From CAIWHR01 sp963836265 (GTDB lineage: Bacteria; Pseudomonadota; Gammaproteobacteria; Burkholderiales; Casimicrobiaceae), in assembly GCA_963836265.1 (NCBI GenBank), contig CAWIIO010000006.1, positions 879,363 through 943,362 on the forward strand: a stretch of 64,000 bases of DNA. The letters are read 5' to 3'. The translations under genes and the position numbers were made by a program. Of this stretch, positions 15,296 through 24,300 are shown one piece after another. Positions within the stretch are counted from its first letter, which is position 1. Every line of letters starts with the position of its first letter. Under the pieces are notes generated by a model. The model did no database searches and had not been told where the DNA came from. It saw only the letters and a program-made list of their open reading frames with translations.

Positions 15296-16177
15296 TCAAA
15301 GTGTCAACGCCCGGCGCTTGCGATCCATGAGCTGCAGGATCATCGGAGTCAGAATCAGCTGCATCGCGAGGCTCATCTTGCCGCCGGGCACGACGATGAT
15401 GTTGGGCCGCGACATGTAGGAATCGTGCAGCATCGAAAGGAGGTAGAGAAAGTCGATCCCCTGCGGCTTCGCGAAACGGATCACGACCATGCTCTCGTCG
15501 ACGGTCGGGATGTCCTTTGCGACAAACGGATTCGACGTGTCGACCATCGGGACGCGCTGGAAGTTGATGTGCGTCTGCGAGAACTGCGGGCAGATGTAGT
15601 TCACGTAATCCGGCATTCGCCGCAGGATCGTGTCGACGACGGCGTCCTGCGAGTAGCCGCGCAGGTTCTGGTCGCGATGCAGTTTCTGGATCCACTCGAG
15701 GTTGATGATCGGGACGACGCCGATCAGCAGATCGGCATGGATTGCAATGTTGACCTCGCCGGTGACGGCGGCGCCGTGCAGCCCTTCGTAGAACAGCAGG
15801 TCGGTGCCGAGGGGAACGTCGGTCCACGGCGTGAACGTGCCGGGATCCTGGTTGAAGGGCGCCGCCTCGCGCGCGTCGTGCAGGTACTTGCGCACTCTGC
15901 CGGTGCCGCTCTCGCCGTAGGTCCTGAACAACGCTTCGAGCTCCGGCAACAGGTTGGCCTCGGGTCCGAAATGGCTGAAGTGCGCGCTGCCCGCTGCGCC
16001 GGCGTCGGCCATCTTCGCCTTCATCTCCTTGCGATCGTAGCGATGGAACGAATCGCCTTCGACGATCGCGGCGGTGATGCCTTCGCGCCGAAAGATGTGC
16101 TCGAACGTCCGGGTGACGGTCGTCGTGCCGGCGCCGGACGAGCCCGTGATGGCGACGACGGGATGCCGTTTCGACAT
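15296..16177 (-). CDS. prk: Phosphoribulokinase
   Basis: Phosphoribulokinase makes ribulose 1,5-bisphosphate, the RuBisCO substrate, from ribulose 5-phosphate and ATP. The 293-residue protein begins MSKRHPVVAITGSSGAGTTTV, a P-loop typical of the proteobacterial class I enzyme. HRYDRKEMKAKMADA and the FYEGLHGAAV region are family signatures. It lies 17 bases after fbp and 16 before tkt on the minus strand, inside the cbb operon controlled by CbbR. Confidence 0.97.
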   Translation of the reverse strand: MSKRHPVVAITGSSGAGTTTVTRTFEHIFRREGITAAIVEGDSFHRYDRKEMKAKMADAGAAGSAHFSHFGPEANLLPELEALFRTYGESGTGRVRKYLHDAREAAPFNQDPGTFTPWTDVPLGTDLLFYEGLHGAAVTGEVNIAIHADLLIGVVPIINLEWIQKLHRDQNLRGYSQDAVVDTILRRMPDYVNYICPQFSQTHINFQRVPMVDTSNPFVAKDIPTVDESMVVIRFAKPQGIDFLYLLSMLHDSYMSRPNIIVVPGGKMSLAMQLILTPMILQLMDRKRRALTL

Positions 16178-16194
16178 ATCAGGGCCTCTTTGAC

Positions 16195-17277
16195 TCAGTT
16201 GGTCAGGGTGACGGCCCCGAAGAGCGACCGCTCGTTGAACAGCGGCGAGGAAAACGCGACCTCGCCACGATCATGCTCGGCGTGGTAGCGCGCGAGCCGC
16301 GTCACTTCGCTCTTCGAGCCGAGGATCACCGGCACGCGCTCGTGCAGCGTCGAGGGCACGACTTCGAGGATGCGGTCGCGTCCCGTCGACGCCGCCCCGC
16401 CCGCCTGCTCGATCAGCATCGCCATGGGGTTGGCCTCGTACAGCAGCCGCAGCCGTCCCGGCCTGGCGGCGTCCTTCGTATCCATCGGGTACATGAACAG
16501 ACCGCCGCGCATCAGGATCCGGTGGACCTCGGCCACCAGCGAGGCAATCCAGCGCATGTTGAAATCCTTGCCGCGCGGCCCGCTCTTGCCGGCGATGCAC
16601 TCCTCGACGTAGCGCTTGACCGGCGGCTCCCAGAAGCGCTGGTTCGACGCGTTGACGGCGAATTCCTGCGTTTCCTCCTCGATCACGAGGTTCGGGTGAG
16701 TGAGGATGTAGGCGCCGATCTCGGGATCGAGGGTGAAGCCGTGCACGCCGGTGCCGAGCGTGATCACGATCATCGCCGTTGGTCCGTACAGCGCGTAGCC
16801 GGCGCAGACCTGCTGCGCGCCGGGCTGCAGGAAGTCCTCCGCCCTGGGCTCGGCGACGCCCTCGGGCGCGCGTAGCACCGAGAAGATCGTGCCGACGGTG
16901 ACGTTGACGTCGAGGTTCGACGAGCCGTCGAGCGGATCGAACAGTAGAAGGTAACGGCCGCGCGGATACCGCGCCGGAATGGCGTAGGGCTCGGCAAGTT
17001 CCTCGGAGGCCATGCCGGCGAGATAGCCGCCCCATTCGCAGCAGGAGAGCATGATGTCGTTGGCGATGACGTCGAGATGCTTTTGTTGCTCGCCGTGCAC
17101 GTTGACAGCGCCGCCCGAGCCGGGTGCGTCGGTGAGCGCACCGCGGGCGACCGCACTCGCGATGTACTTGCACGCGGTCTGGATGTCGTTGACGAGTGCG
17201 ATCAGCTCGGCGCCGCCTTCGAGTCTGCGCTGTTCCTCGATGATGAACTTCGACAGCGTGGTGCGGCCGTAGAACAT
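16195..17277 (-). CDS. fbp: Fructose-1,6-bisphosphatase, class I
   Basis: Class I fructose-1,6-bisphosphatase for the regenerative Calvin cycle; many such enzymes also act on sedoheptulose bisphosphate. The 360-residue protein contains the metal-site DPLDGSSNLDVNVTVGTIFSV and the active-site region YGPTAMIVITLGTGVHGFTLD. LYEANPMAMLIEQAGGAAS follows near the C-terminus. It starts two bases from the cbbX stop, consistent with coupled expression. All key blocks are intact. Confidence 0.97.
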   Translation of the reverse strand: MFYGRTTLSKFIIEEQRRLEGGAELIALVNDIQTACKYIASAVARGALTDAPGSGGAVNVHGEQQKHLDVIANDIMLSCCEWGGYLAGMASEELAEPYAIPARYPRGRYLLLFDPLDGSSNLDVNVTVGTIFSVLRAPEGVAEPRAEDFLQPGAQQVCAGYALYGPTAMIVITLGTGVHGFTLDPEIGAYILTHPNLVIEEETQEFAVNASNQRFWEPPVKRYVEECIAGKSGPRGKDFNMRWIASLVAEVHRILMRGGLFMYPMDTKDAARPGRLRLLYEANPMAMLIEQAGGAASTGRDRILEVVPSTLHERVPVILGSKSEVTRLARYHAEHDRGEVAFSSPLFNERSLFGAVTLTN

Positions 17278-17279
17278 GG

Positions 17280-18182
17280 TCAGGCTCCGGTGGAGGTCGA
17301 GAACACGCGGCTCGCGCGGATGTCGGCGGCCGAGATGGTTTGCAGCGCGTCGCGTGTCACCGGCGTCGCCGAGGCGAACAGCCGGTTCGCCTGGCGCAGC
17401 CGCGCGCGGTCGAGCGCGTTCCTGATCGAGCGGGCGTTGGCGAAATTCGGCTGCACCTTGCGCATCGCGATGTACTCGTGAAGCGCGGCTTCGGCCTCGA
17501 CATCGAGCCGGTAGTCGAGCTTCGCGAGCATGAGTTCCGCGATCTCGTAGAGCTCGGCTTCCGAGTAATCGGGGAAGTCGATGTGATGCGCGATCCTGGA
17601 TGCCATTCCCGGATTGCTGCGGAAGAACGTGTCCATCCGGTCCTTGTAGCCGGCGAGGATGACGACCAGATCGTCGCGCTGGTTCTCCATCATTTGCAGC
17701 AGGATCTCGATGGCCTCCTGGCCGTAGTCGCGCTCGTTCTCCGGTCGATAGAGGTAATACGCCTCGTCGATGAACAGCACGCCGCCCATCGCGCGCTTCA
17801 GCACTTCCTTCGTCTTCGGGGCGGTGTGGCCGATGTACTGGCCGACGAGATCGTCGCGCGTCACCGAGACGAGGTGGCCTTTGCGGACATAGGAGAGGCG
17901 GTGCAGGATCTCCGCCATTCGCAGCGCGACCGTCGTCTTGCCCGTTCCCGGATTGCCGGTGAAGCTCATGTGCAGCGACGGCGGCGCCCCGGTCAGGCCC
18001 AGCGTCGCGCGCGCCTTCGACACGACGAGGTAGGCGGCGATCTCGCGGATCCGCTGCTTGACGGGCGCAAGGCCGACGAGCTCGCGATCGAGCGCCTCGA
18101 GCACGTCGATGACGTTTGCCTCGCGCAGCAGCGCCTGGAGGTCGACGTGGGCGGGAGCGAGGTCGTTCATGGCGAGGGCCAT
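17280..18182 (-). CDS. cbbX: CbbX, red-type RuBisCO activase
   Basis: CbbX is an AAA+ ring ATPase that pulls inhibitory sugar phosphates from red-type form I RuBisCO. The 300-residue product has Walker A GNPGTGKTTVALRMA and Walker B GGVLFIDEAYYLY, plus the substrate-pore region DLVGQYIGHTAPKT. The ATG at 18182 is preceded by AGGA; a second ATG at 18170 would give MNDLAPAHVD, also plausible. It follows cbbS directly and precedes fbp. Its presence fits the form IC large subunit in this operon. Confidence 0.96.
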   Translation of the reverse strand: MALAMNDLAPAHVDLQALLREANVIDVLEALDRELVGLAPVKQRIREIAAYLVVSKARATLGLTGAPPSLHMSFTGNPGTGKTTVALRMAEILHRLSYVRKGHLVSVTRDDLVGQYIGHTAPKTKEVLKRAMGGVLFIDEAYYLYRPENERDYGQEAIEILLQMMENQRDDLVVILAGYKDRMDTFFRSNPGMASRIAHHIDFPDYSEAELYEIAELMLAKLDYRLDVEAEAALHEYIAMRKVQPNFANARSIRNALDRARLRQANRLFASATPVTRDALQTISAADIRASRVFSTSTGA

Positions 18183-18201
18183 CAATCCTGGTAGCGTCGG
18201 C

Positions 18202-18618
18202 TCAGTAGCGGCCGCCTTCCGGGCGGTCGACGGCGTAGCTCTCGACGGTGTAGCGAACCGCGCGCCCGGCGCCTTCCTGGCGCACGACGCGGAATCCGGG
18301 TTCGTTGCCGGGTCGATTGACGATGAACGACAATCGCGTCGTCTCCCATCCCTGTGTCGAGTCGAACGCGTTCACCTTGATGTAATGATCCGGGAACGCC
18401 TTGCGGCATGCGTTGACCTCCATCAATACGCCGCCCGCGTCCTTCAAGTCGAACATCGGCATTCCCCACATCTCCCAGTAGACGTTGCGGGGATGCGGGT
18501 CGTCGCTGTACTCGATCGACAGGGCCCAGCCCTGCTTCAGCGCGTACTCGATCTGCGCCCTGATCTCAGCGTCGGTGAGGTCGGGCAGGAACGAAAAGGT
18601 GCCTTGAGTGATGCGCAT
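18202..18618 (-). CDS. cbbS: RuBisCO small subunit, form I
   Basis: Small subunit of form I RuBisCO, 138 residues. It begins MRITQGTFSFLPDLTDAEI, and YWEMWGMPMFDLKDAGGVL and NACRKAFPDHYIKVNAFD are typical of the red-like group, which has a C-terminal extension forming a beta hairpin (FRVVRQEGAGRAVRYTVESY). It lies 44 bases after cbbL and 19 before cbbX. The ATG is clear. Confidence 0.97.
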   Translation of the reverse strand: MRITQGTFSFLPDLTDAEIRAQIEYALKQGWALSIEYSDDPHPRNVYWEMWGMPMFDLKDAGGVLMEVNACRKAFPDHYIKVNAFDSTQGWETTRLSFIVNRPGNEPGFRVVRQEGAGRAVRYTVESYAVDRPEGGRY

Positions 18619-18662
18619 GGTGTGCTCGCTATCCGTTGTGGTTCATCGAAGTACCTTCGCGC

Positions 18663-20144
18663 TCATGCCGCGGTCGGCGTCGCGACGAAGTCGGGGGTGT
18701 CGGTCGACGCGTAGTTGAACGACACGTCCTTCCAGGTGTCGAGCGCCTGCGCGAGCGGCTTGCACGCGCGCGCCGCGGCCTCGAGAATCGCCGGCCCCTC
18801 GCGGACGAGGTCGCGACCTTCGTTCCTCGCCTTGACCATCGCTTCCAGCGCGACGCGGTTGGCGGTCGCGCCGGCCTGGATGCCCATCGGGTGCCCGATC
18901 GTGCCGCCGCCGAACTGCAGCACGCAGTCGTCGCCGAAAAGGTCGATCAGCTGGTGCATCTGTCCCGCGTGGATCCCGCCGGACGCGACCGGCATCACCT
19001 TGCGCAGGTTGGCCCAGGGCTGTTCGAAAAAAATCCCGCGGGCGAGATCGACGGCGTTCTTCTCCTCGCGGCAGACGTTGTAGAAGCCCTGGACCGTCGA
19101 CGGGTCGCCTTCGAGCTTGCCGACTGCCGTGCCGGCGTGGATGTGGTCGACGCCGGCCATCCGCATCCACTTGGCGATCACGCGGAAGGAGACGCCGTGG
19201 TTCTTCTGTCGCGTGTACGTCGAGTGGCCGGCTCGGTGCAGGTGCAGGATCATGTCGTTCTTCCGCGCCCACTTCGCCATCGACTGGATCGCCGTGTAGC
19301 CGATCACGAGGTCGATCATCACGATCACCGAGCCCAGCTCCTTCGCGAACTCGGCGCGCTCGTACATGTCCTCCATCGTGGCTGCGGTGACGTTGAGATA
19401 CGTGCCCTTGACCTCGCCGGTCGCCGCCTGCGCCTTGGCGACCGCTTCCATGCAATAGAGGAAGCGCTCGCGCCACGTCATGAACGGCTGCGAGTTGATG
19501 TTCTCGTCGTCCTTCAGGAAATCGAGGCCGCCCTTCAGGCCCTCGTAGACGACGCGGCCGTAGTTCTTTCCGGACAGGCCCAGCTTCGGCTTGACGGTCG
19601 CGCCCAGCAACGGCCGCCCGAACTTGTCGAGTCGCTCGCGCTCGACGACGATGCCGGTGGCGGGTCCCTGGAACGTCTTCAGGTACGCGACCGGAATCCG
19701 CATGTCCTCGAGGCGCAGCGCCTTGAGAGGCTTGAAGCCGAACACGTTGCCGATGATCGACGCGGTCAGGTTCGCGATCGAGCCCTCTTCGAACAGCGCG
19801 AGGTCATAGGCGATGTAGGCGAAGTACTGCTGCTCGGTGGTGGTGCCGGGCCCGGTGTGGGGTACCGGGTCGACGCGGTACGCCTTGGCGCGATAATTGT
19901 CGCAAGCGGTCAACCGGTCGGTCCACACGACGGTCCACGTCGCCGTCGACGATTCGCCGGCGACCGCCGCCGCCGCTTCGTCAGGATCGACGCCTTCCTG
20001 CGGCGTGATCCGGAAGAGCGCGATCAGGTCCGTATCCGCCGGCTCGTAGTCGGGCCGCCAGTAGCCCATGTCCTTGTACTTCATCACGCCGGCCTTGTAG
20101 CGCTCCTTGCCGGAGAGCTGTGCCTTGCTTGCGATATCGTTCAT
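18663..20144 (-). CDS. cbbL: RuBisCO large subunit, form I (red-like, IC)
   Basis: Catalytic subunit of ribulose-bisphosphate carboxylase, 493 residues. The carbamylated lysine lies in GGLDFLKDDENINSQPF, and GATVKPKLGLSGKNYGR holds the loop before it. HLHRAGHSTYTRQKNHG and the loop 6 region HIHAGTAVGKLEGD are present. The N-terminus (MNDIASKAQLSGKERYKAGV) and overall sequence match form IC enzymes of betaproteobacteria. It is the first gene of the cbb operon and is transcribed away from cbbR over a 127-base, AT-rich operator region. Confidence 0.98.
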   Translation of the reverse strand: MNDIASKAQLSGKERYKAGVMKYKDMGYWRPDYEPADTDLIALFRITPQEGVDPDEAAAAVAGESSTATWTVVWTDRLTACDNYRAKAYRVDPVPHTGPGTTTEQQYFAYIAYDLALFEEGSIANLTASIIGNVFGFKPLKALRLEDMRIPVAYLKTFQGPATGIVVERERLDKFGRPLLGATVKPKLGLSGKNYGRVVYEGLKGGLDFLKDDENINSQPFMTWRERFLYCMEAVAKAQAATGEVKGTYLNVTAATMEDMYERAEFAKELGSVIVMIDLVIGYTAIQSMAKWARKNDMILHLHRAGHSTYTRQKNHGVSFRVIAKWMRMAGVDHIHAGTAVGKLEGDPSTVQGFYNVCREEKNAVDLARGIFFEQPWANLRKVMPVASGGIHAGQMHQLIDLFGDDCVLQFGGGTIGHPMGIQAGATANRVALEAMVKARNEGRDLVREGPAILEAAARACKPLAQALDTWKDVSFNYASTDTPDFVATPTAA

Positions 20145-20212
20145 CGGGATTCCTTCGGGTCAGCACGGGTTGCGCACGGGGTCAATCGTAGTCTCTGCCA
20201 TTGACAAGTAAA

Positions 20213-20251
20213 AGTTAATTGTTTTAACTAGCAACTTAAGCCTTTACTTAA
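20213..20251. promoter_or_regulatory. Probable CbbR operator in the cbbR-cbbL intergenic region
   Basis: The 127 bases between cbbL and cbbR are strikingly AT-rich for this genome. They hold a perfect inverted repeat AGTTAA-TTGTT-TTAACT at 20213-20229, followed by TTAAG-CCTTTA-CTTAA at 20236-20251. LysR-type regulators such as CbbR bind TNA-N7/8-TNA or T-N11-A dyads between divergent genes, and these dyads fit that pattern. Binding by this CbbR is inferred. Confidence 0.7.
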
Positions 20252-20271
20252 CATACGAATCACCATTCGAC

Positions 20272-21300
20272 ATGCGCGGCGTCACCATCCGGCAGTTGCA
20301 GATCTTCGCGGTGGCCGCAGGGCACCTGAGCTTCGCGCGCACGTCCGAACAATTGCATCTCACGCAAGCGGGCGTATCGCTGCAGATCAAGCAGCTCGAG
20401 GAAATGGCGGGTTTCGCGCTGTTCGAGCGCCGCGGCCGGAAGGTTGCGCTGACGGAGGCGGGCGAGGTCCTGCTGCGGTACGCTCAGCGCATTCTCGACG
20501 CGTTGAAGGATGCCGACGCGGCGCTCTCGGCGCTGAAGGGCCTGACCGGCGGCCGGATCCGCGTCGGCGTCGTCAGCACGGCGAAGTACTTCGCGCCGGC
20601 GCTCCTCGCGCGCTTCCAGAAGCGCTACGGCGGCGTGCGCGTCTCGCTCTCGGTCAACAATCGCGAGGTCATCGTCCGCGAGCTCGAACGCGACGAGATC
20701 GATATTGCCATCATGGGCCAGCCACCGCAGCGTCTTGCGACCGAAGCGGTGGCGATCGCCGACCACCCGCTCGTGATCATTGCCGCGCCGGGGCATCCCT
20801 TGGCGGGCGTGAGGCGAATTCCGCTCGCCGCGCTCGGGGGCGAAACGTTCCTGGTCCGCGAACAGGGTTCGGGCACGCGCTCGTCCATGGAGCGATTCTT
20901 CGCCGCGCGCGGATTCGAGCCGCGAATCGGCAACGAGATGAGCAGCAACGAGACGATCAAACAGGCGGTGATGGCGGGCATGGGGCTCGCGCTCATCTCG
21001 CGACACACCATCGGCCTGGAGTTGCAGGCGCGCCGGCTCGCCGTGCTCGACGTCGTCGGCCTGCCGCTGATGCGCCGCTGGTACGTCGTCCGCCGGGCCG
21101 GACGCTTCGTAAGCCCCGCGGCGGGCGCGTTCGTCGATTTCGTCGTCGCTTCGGCGCCGGCGCTTCTCGCGGAGCTGCATCCGCCGGCGGCGAAGGCGTC
21201 GTGGCGAAAGGTTGCTCCGGAGCGCACGACGCGCCGCGAACGCGCAAAGGCGCGCACGCTCAGTCGAACATCCGCCGGTAGTAGAAACCGACGCCGCTGA
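20272..21300 (+). CDS. cbbR: CbbR, LysR-type regulator of the cbb operon
   Basis: A 342-residue LysR-family activator, divergent from cbbL. The N-terminal helix-turn-helix reads LSFARTSEQLHLTQAGVSLQIKQLE with the typical ALFERRGRKVALTEAGE after it. The effector domain follows from about residue 90 (GRIRVGVVSTAKYFAPALLARF). CbbR senses Calvin-cycle intermediates and NADPH status. The protein is about 30 residues longer than usual, with a basic C-terminal tail (ERTTRRERAKARTLSRTSAG). Its last 41 bases overlap the convergent tamB gene, so the tail is probably recent read-through. Confidence 0.95.
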   Translation: MRGVTIRQLQIFAVAAGHLSFARTSEQLHLTQAGVSLQIKQLEEMAGFALFERRGRKVALTEAGEVLLRYAQRILDALKDADAALSALKGLTGGRIRVGVVSTAKYFAPALLARFQKRYGGVRVSLSVNNREVIVRELERDEIDIAIMGQPPQRLATEAVAIADHPLVIIAAPGHPLAGVRRIPLAALGGETFLVREQGSGTRSSMERFFAARGFEPRIGNEMSSNETIKQAVMAGMGLALISRHTIGLELQARRLAVLDVVGLPLMRRWYVVRRAGRFVSPAAGAFVDFVVASAPALLAELHPPAAKASWRKVAPERTTRRERAKARTLSRTSAGSRNRRR

Positions 21301-24300
21301 CCGTTCCCGCCTCCGCGCGCAGCGTCAGCGATCCGGTGAGGTTGTATTCGAGGCGCAGCGCGTTGGTAGCGACCGTCAGGCCCTGCTCGTAGACGATCGA
21401 CAGGTTCTCCGACAGCCGCTTGCCTACTGCCATCACCTGTCCTTCGGCATCGGGGCGGCCATTGCCGCGCGCCGCCCCCTGCCCGCTCTTGAGCGAGATC
21501 TCGTCGAGCCCGAAGCGTTGCGCGATCGTCTGCCCGACCGGCTTCTGGTTGGGGCCGAGCAGCGCGGCCGACGCGGCCTGGAGAGCGGCGATTTCGGCGC
21601 CTCCGGTCCGGTCGAGGCTGTGCCCGAGCACGAGCCAGGCGAGCTTTTCGGCATCGGGCACCTGCGGCCGTGACGTCAGCTGGACGATCGGAACCTTGAC
21701 GGTGCCGGTCACGGCGACGCCCGCTTCGACGTCGAGATTCTTGCGCAGCGCGACGATGTCGAGTCCGGGGTTGTCGAGCGGCCCGTCGAAAATGAGGCGC
21801 CCGGGGTCGATGACGAGGCGCTGACCGTAAGCGAAATAGGTTCCGTTCACCGTGCGAATGGAGCCTTTGCCCGTGAAGCCCGAGGGACCGTTCGCGACGT
21901 GAAGGTCGCCGCGCAGGCCCGCTTCAAGGCCGCGGCCGGAAAAGCGCAGGCGCTCGCCGAAATCGACATCGAGATCGAGCGCCAGGGGAATGTCGGCTCC
22001 GGCCCGCGCTGCGGATTCCTTGCGCGGCCAGCCCTTGACGACGACGTCGTCGCCCAACGTCGCTGCCGGGTCCGTCTCGTAGACGATGCGTCCCTCGTCG
22101 GCAGCGAGCTTTCCGCGCAGCGCGAGCTTTCCGCTTTCCGACGCGACGGTGCCCGCGCCCGACACGACGAGGTGGAGATCGGGCCGGTTGAAAATGCGAA
22201 ACCGCTCGGCGCGCCACGCGAGTTGCGTGACCGGCGGACTGCCACGCGCGGCTGGCGCGGCGACGGTTCCGGACGCGTGGAAGTTGCCGGCGCCTGCGGT
22301 AAGCGAGAGTTCCTCGAGGACGAGACTTCGCTCGGCGAAGCGCGCGCTGATGCGGCCATCGACGAAATGCAGCCCGTACTGGGGTGCGTCGACCCGCAGC
22401 GCTTCGCCTTCGAGGGAACCGGAGAGCGCGGCATTGCGCACCGAGCCCTTTGCCGCGACGTCCAGGCGCGCGCGACCATCGATCACTAGGAGAGTGCCGA
22501 CCCACGGCTGCAAGGGGCGCAGCGTCGGCAGTTGCGCACTGATGGAGAGCGCGAGGGGGGCGTCGGGCGCGATCTGTCCCGGCGGCGCGCCGCCGACGGC
22601 GCCGATCTCGAGCTTCGCGTCGGCGGAACCCGCCCGCTCCGAACGAAGCTTCGCAGTGGCGTCGATCGCGTCGTCGCCGATGCGCGCGGCGGCCTCGAGC
22701 ACGGTGATGCCCGCGGACGAAGCGCCCGCGTCCGGCGTCGCATTCGGTGCAAGCCACAGGTCGCCGCTTTCGCGCCGCAGCGCGACCGTGCCGCTCAATC
22801 GCGGCGTCGCCGCGACCGACCATTCGCCGCCGAGCGTCAGGGTCGACGCGAACGGCAGCGGCCTGCCGTAGAGGCGCGCGAGCGTTGCGACCGGAACGGC
22901 ATTGATGCGTCCGTGTGTCGCGATCCTGCCATTGTCCCAGCCGAACTCGCCGATGTGCAGCGTGCCGTCGGCAACCATGAGCTGCGCTTCGCCCAGATGG
23001 ATCTGTCCCCGCGCGACGGAGAGTGGAGCGGGCGCCGCAAGCCGCACCGCCCACGGGCCCCGGTTTTCGAGCGTCTCGATCACGCCCGACCACGATGCGC
23101 TCGCGAGGTCGGTGCCGCCGAGGTCGCGGAAGCCGCCGCGGGCCTTCGCGGCGAGATCGAGGTCGTCGCTGCGCACTGCGATCTCGATCGCATGCTGCGC
23201 GAGCGATCCGGCGATGCTGCCGTGCGCGCTTGAAAACTTGGTTGAAGCGGTCCGCGCATCCTTCGCGTCGATGGCGACGGTAAGGCTGCGCGATGCGAGC
23301 GCAGCCCCGGTATCGGTCGCGCTTCCCGGCGCGACGGTCGCGTGCGCGGACAGCGTACCGAGCGCGAGTGTCGGAGAGATCTCGAGTGCGCGAGCGCGGA
23401 CGACGACGTCGACCCCGGCCCGAGGCCACGCGCCGCTCGATTCGGCCTTCACCTCGAGCGCGCCCGCGAGCGTGCGCGGAGCGGCCGCCGGCAGCAGCGG
23501 AACGAGCTCGGAGAGGCGCGGAGCGTCGAGCGTCGCGGTCAGGCGTTCGCCGGCGCCGCCGTAGCTGCCCCGCACGACGAGGCTTGCCGAACCGACGCGC
23601 AGCTCGATTGCCGCATCGCGGACAAAATCGCGCCCGGCGGTGCCGCGGGCGCTGCCGGCGAGCGCGACGCCTGCAAGGCGGCTGCCGGGGGCGATGGACG
23701 CGGCCGCGCGGATGCGCCACGCCGGCTGCAATGCGCCCGTTCCGGCGAACTTTCCATCGAGCGTCCCGGCCGGGAACGCCCCGAACCGCGAGGGATCGAG
23801 CCTCGTCGCCGTGGCTTCGACGGTGAAGGCGCGCTCGTCGTCGAGCGCGAGGCGACCGTGGGCATCGAATTCGGCATTGCCCGCACGGGCGCGGAAGCGC
23901 TCCACGCGAATGACGCGGTCCTCGATCGCGGCTGCGAATTCGAGCGCGAGACCACCGGCGATCTGCCGGTCGACGAGATCGCCGCGCAGCGTTCTTCGCG
24001 TTTCGCCGAGCTCGACCGCGATTTTTCCGCCCAGCCGCGTCGTCACCAGCGGCGCATAGATTCGCTGCAGGTCGAGGTCGTGCACGTCCAGGGCAAACGT
24101 GCTTCCGGCGGCATCGCCGGCGAGGCGAATCCGCGCCTGCCCGGCAGCGCTCGCGCCGCCCTCGAGCTCCGCCGCGATACCATCGAGCGTCACTGCGTCG
24201 TCCCGCCATGCGAAGCGTGCGGAGAGCGAGCGTACGGGAGTCCGGTCGGCATTGAGGTCGCCGGTAAGGGCGTTGGTCGCGGCGAAATCTCCGGCGAGTC

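Noticed and set aside
13189..15330. A 713-codon plus-strand open frame
   Set aside because: Antisense shadow of transketolase with low-complexity Gly/Arg/His composition.
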